NCBI GenBank assembly: GCA_007131945.1
Contig: SLPP01000060.1
Location: forward strand, 1 to 6,201
From: Paracoccaceae bacterium
GTDB lineage: Bacteria; Pseudomonadota; Alphaproteobacteria; Rhodobacterales; Rhodobacteraceae
Direction: 5' to 3'
Length of the DNA stretch: 6,201 nucleotides
Under the pieces are notes generated by a model, which ran no database searches, was not told the origin of the DNA, and was given only the letters and a program-made list of their open reading frames with translations. Below, one piece after another: positions 5,115 through 6,201 of the stretch (position 1 is the first letter of the stretch; each line of letters starts with the position of its first letter). The position numbers and the translations under genes are program-made.

Positions 5115-5846
5115 GGCGGGCAGGCGAAAGCCGGCCTCGGCCATCAGCCGGTCCGAGGCGCCCTCGACCTCCTCCTCCAGCCGGGCCATGAACTCGCGCA
5201 GCGGCAGGCCGGGCGGGATGACCGGCAGGAATTCCACCACCGCCGTGCCCGGCGCGCGGTAGATCCGCCGGCGCGGCCAGAAGACGCCGACATTGCAGGC
5301 CACCGGCACGCAGGGCGTGCCCATCTCCTCGTAGAGGACGCCGGTGCCGACCTTGTATTCCCGCGCCGCGCCGGGGGCAACGCGGGTGCCCTGCGGATAG
5401 ATGATCAGCTGCCCCGGCTCCTGCTGGCCGGAACCGACCCGCGCCAGCATGTCCTTGATCGCCTTGCCGCGCTTGCCCCGGTCGACGGGCACGCAACCGA
5501 TCCGGCGCGCGTACCAGCCGAGGATCGGCGCGCGGTTGAGCTCCTGCTTCATGATGAACTTCGGCCGCGGCAGCTCACTGACCAGGATGATGATGTCGAA
5601 GAAGCTCTGGTGCTTGGCGGCGATCATCACCTCGCCCGTCGGGATCTCGCCACGCACCTCGGAGTGGAGCCCGATCATCCAGCGCGCGGTCCAGCGTACC
5701 CAGCGGGTCCAGGCATGCACCCCGGCGAAGGCGCCGCGCCGGTCGACCATCGCCCAGGGCGTGAAGAAGACCGCCATCAGCGCCATCATCGCATAGGCCT
5801 GCCCGGCGAAGACGAGCGAGCGCGTCCATTGCAGCGCGTAGCCCAT
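5100..5846 (-). CDS. PlsC-like 1-acyl-sn-glycerol-3-phosphate acyltransferase
   Basis: This 248-residue protein belongs to the lysophospholipid acyltransferase family. PlsC transfers an acyl chain to position 2 of lysophosphatidic acid to make phosphatidic acid, at the inner membrane. A hydrophobic N-terminal segment (about 11-29) would anchor it. The catalytic HxxxxD box is HQSFFD at 79-84 (His79, Asp84). Block II is GCVPVDRG at 117-124, block III is YPQGTR at 150-155, and block IV is VPVACN at 180-185, followed by FWPRR at 189-193. Block III carries Gln where E. coli-type enzymes have Glu (PEGTR). The ATG at 5846 is chosen because GGGGAG (5860-5855) sits 8 bases upstream; an in-frame TTG at 5882 would add 12 residues across that site. 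The gene converges with the TRAP operon and diverges from the zinc-ribbon gene. Paralogues such as ornithine-lipid acyltransferases share these motifs, so I give no symbol. Confidence 0.93.
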   Translation of the reverse strand: MGYALQWTRSLVFAGQAYAMMALMAVFFTPWAMVDRRGAFAGVHAWTRWVRWTARWMIGLHSEVRGEIPTGEVMIAAKHQSFFDIIILVSELPRPKFIMKQELNRAPILGWYARRIGCVPVDRGKRGKAIKDMLARVGSGQQEPGQLIIYPQGTRVAPGAAREYKVGTGVLYEEMGTPCVPVACNVGVFWPRRRIYRAPGTAVVEFLPVIPPGLPLREFMARLEEEVEGASDRLMAEAGFRLPADPAG

Positions 5847-5854
5847 CAGCAATT

Positions 5855-5860
5855 CTCCCC
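5855..5860 (-). promoter_or_regulatory. Ribosome binding site of the acyltransferase
   Basis: GGGGAG on the minus strand is 8 bases before the ATG at 5846 and lies inside the extension begun at TTG 5882. This supports the shorter protein. No clear minus-strand promoter was recognised in the 184 bases up to the zinc-ribbon gene. Confidence 0.7.
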
Positions 5861-5944
5861 GCCCGGGCACCGCGGCAAGCAAGCTTTCGTTGACCCTGTC
5901 GTCATTTCGCGCCCCCGATGCCGTCCTCCGCCCGCGCCCGGCTC

Positions 5945-5973
5945 TTGGAACCGTTCCGGGCGCTTGCTACAAC
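5945..5973 (+). promoter_or_regulatory. Probable promoter of the zinc-ribbon gene
   Basis: TTGGAA (5945-5950) and TACAAC (5968-5973) are separated by exactly 17 bases, and each matches the sigma-70 consensus at four of six positions. Transcription would start near 5980, about 50 bases before the ATG at 6031. Confidence 0.55.
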
Positions 5974-6021
5974 AGCTTGCGACCCGCGCCAATGGCTCGG
6001 CGGGCGCCGGCGCGAGCGAAC

Positions 6022-6026
6022 GGAGG
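6022..6026 (+). promoter_or_regulatory. Ribosome binding site of the zinc-ribbon gene
   Basis: GGAGG lies 4 bases before the ATG at 6031. The spacing is slightly short but workable, and it marks the first residue of the zinc ribbon as the true N-terminus. Confidence 0.65.
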
Positions 6027-6030
6027 CGGA

Positions 6031-6201
6031 ATGCGGCTGGGCTGTCCGAATTGCGGCGCACTCTACGAGATCGATGAGGGCGCGATCCCGGCGAGCGGGC
6101 GCGAGGTGCATTGCACCGCCTGCGACCACCGCTGGTTCCAGCACCCCGGCACACCCGCCGCCCCGCCGGCGCCCGACCGGGACGAGGTGCCGGAGCCCGC
6201 C
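6031..6201 (+). CDS. MJ0042-type zinc-ribbon domain protein (partial, C-terminus off window)
   Basis: The first 57 residues are visible; the frame runs off the right edge. Residues 1-37 form a compact zinc ribbon. CPNC at 5-8 and CTAC at 28-31 supply four Cys ligands, with the typical YEID (12-15), IP (19-20), GREVHC (23-28) and HRWFQ (33-37) of the MJ0042 family. Such N-terminal ribbons are common in alphaproteobacterial proteins that continue with a Pro/acidic linker and then often a membrane segment. A Pro- and Ala-rich stretch begins here at about residue 39. The function of these proteins is not established; the ribbon might bind nucleic acid or protein. In many alphaproteobacteria such a gene lies divergent from ftsE-ftsX (from memory), whereas here the divergent neighbour is the acyltransferase. 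Confidence 0.9.
   Translation, partial: MRLGCPNCGALYEIDEGAIPASGREVHCTACDHRWFQHPGTPAAPPAPDRDEVPEPA

Noticed and set aside
5847..5882. An upstream TTG start for the acyltransferase
   Set aside because: The well-placed GGGGAG is 8 bases from the ATG at 5846, and the added 12 residues show no family resemblance.
5890..5918. TTGACC on the plus strand as a second promoter upstream of the zinc-ribbon gene
   Set aside because: At 17 bases spacing the -10 region is all C and G; the pair at 5945-5973 is much better.
4815..6077. A 420-residue plus-strand open frame
   Set aside because: It crosses the 13-bp repeats and the whole acyltransferase gene in antisense; the product has no domain and the codon use of a shadow.

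Overview
The window is about 70% G+C with strongly GC-biased third codon positions. Gene types and protein sequences suggest an alphaproteobacterium, most likely in the Rhodobacterales/Paracoccaceae. That placement rests on the style of the acyltransferase and zinc-ribbon proteins, the TRAP operon and the tRNA; it is not based on a marker gene.

Layout, left to right. (1) 1-1166, minus: a secreted SxxK serine hydrolase of the beta-lactamase/PBP-like family, cut by the left edge. (2) 1167-1366: a short spacer with three abutting hairpins. (3) 1367-1443, minus: a complete tRNA-Asp(GUC) with encoded CCA and a recognisable promoter. (4) 1444-1854: a 411-bp stretch without a gene, carrying several strong inverted repeats and a weak promoter candidate. 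(5) 1855-4705, plus: a complete TRAP transporter operon (substrate-binding protein, small permease, large permease). It has a 10-bp hairpin between the first two genes and an overlapping TTG start for the third. (6) 4706-5099: a 394-bp stretch between convergent genes, with GC-rich hairpins, a GntR-like near-palindrome, an unusually T-rich island and 13-bp tandem repeats. (7) 5100-5846, minus: a PlsC-like lysophospholipid acyltransferase whose stop codon lies in the tandem repeats. (8) 5847-6030: a divergent intergenic region with a good plus-strand promoter. (9) 6031 to the right edge, plus: the N-terminus of an MJ0042-type zinc-ribbon protein.

The only functional unit complete in the window is the TRAP transporter. 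The periplasmic protein should bind an organic acid-like ligand through a conserved Arg, and the two membrane subunits should import it using an ion gradient. The substrate cannot be read from the sequence, and no catabolic or regulatory gene flanks the operon here. The acyltransferase belongs to phospholipid synthesis and the hydrolase acts outside the cytoplasm; neither has a visible link to the transporter.

I found no convincing new multi-gene system. The most worthwhile leads are the intergenic elements: the hairpin cluster upstream of dctP, the dctP-dctQ hairpin, the low-GC island with a possible orphan operator/promoter, the 13-bp tandem repeats, and the acyltransferase lying directly next to the zinc-ribbon gene.
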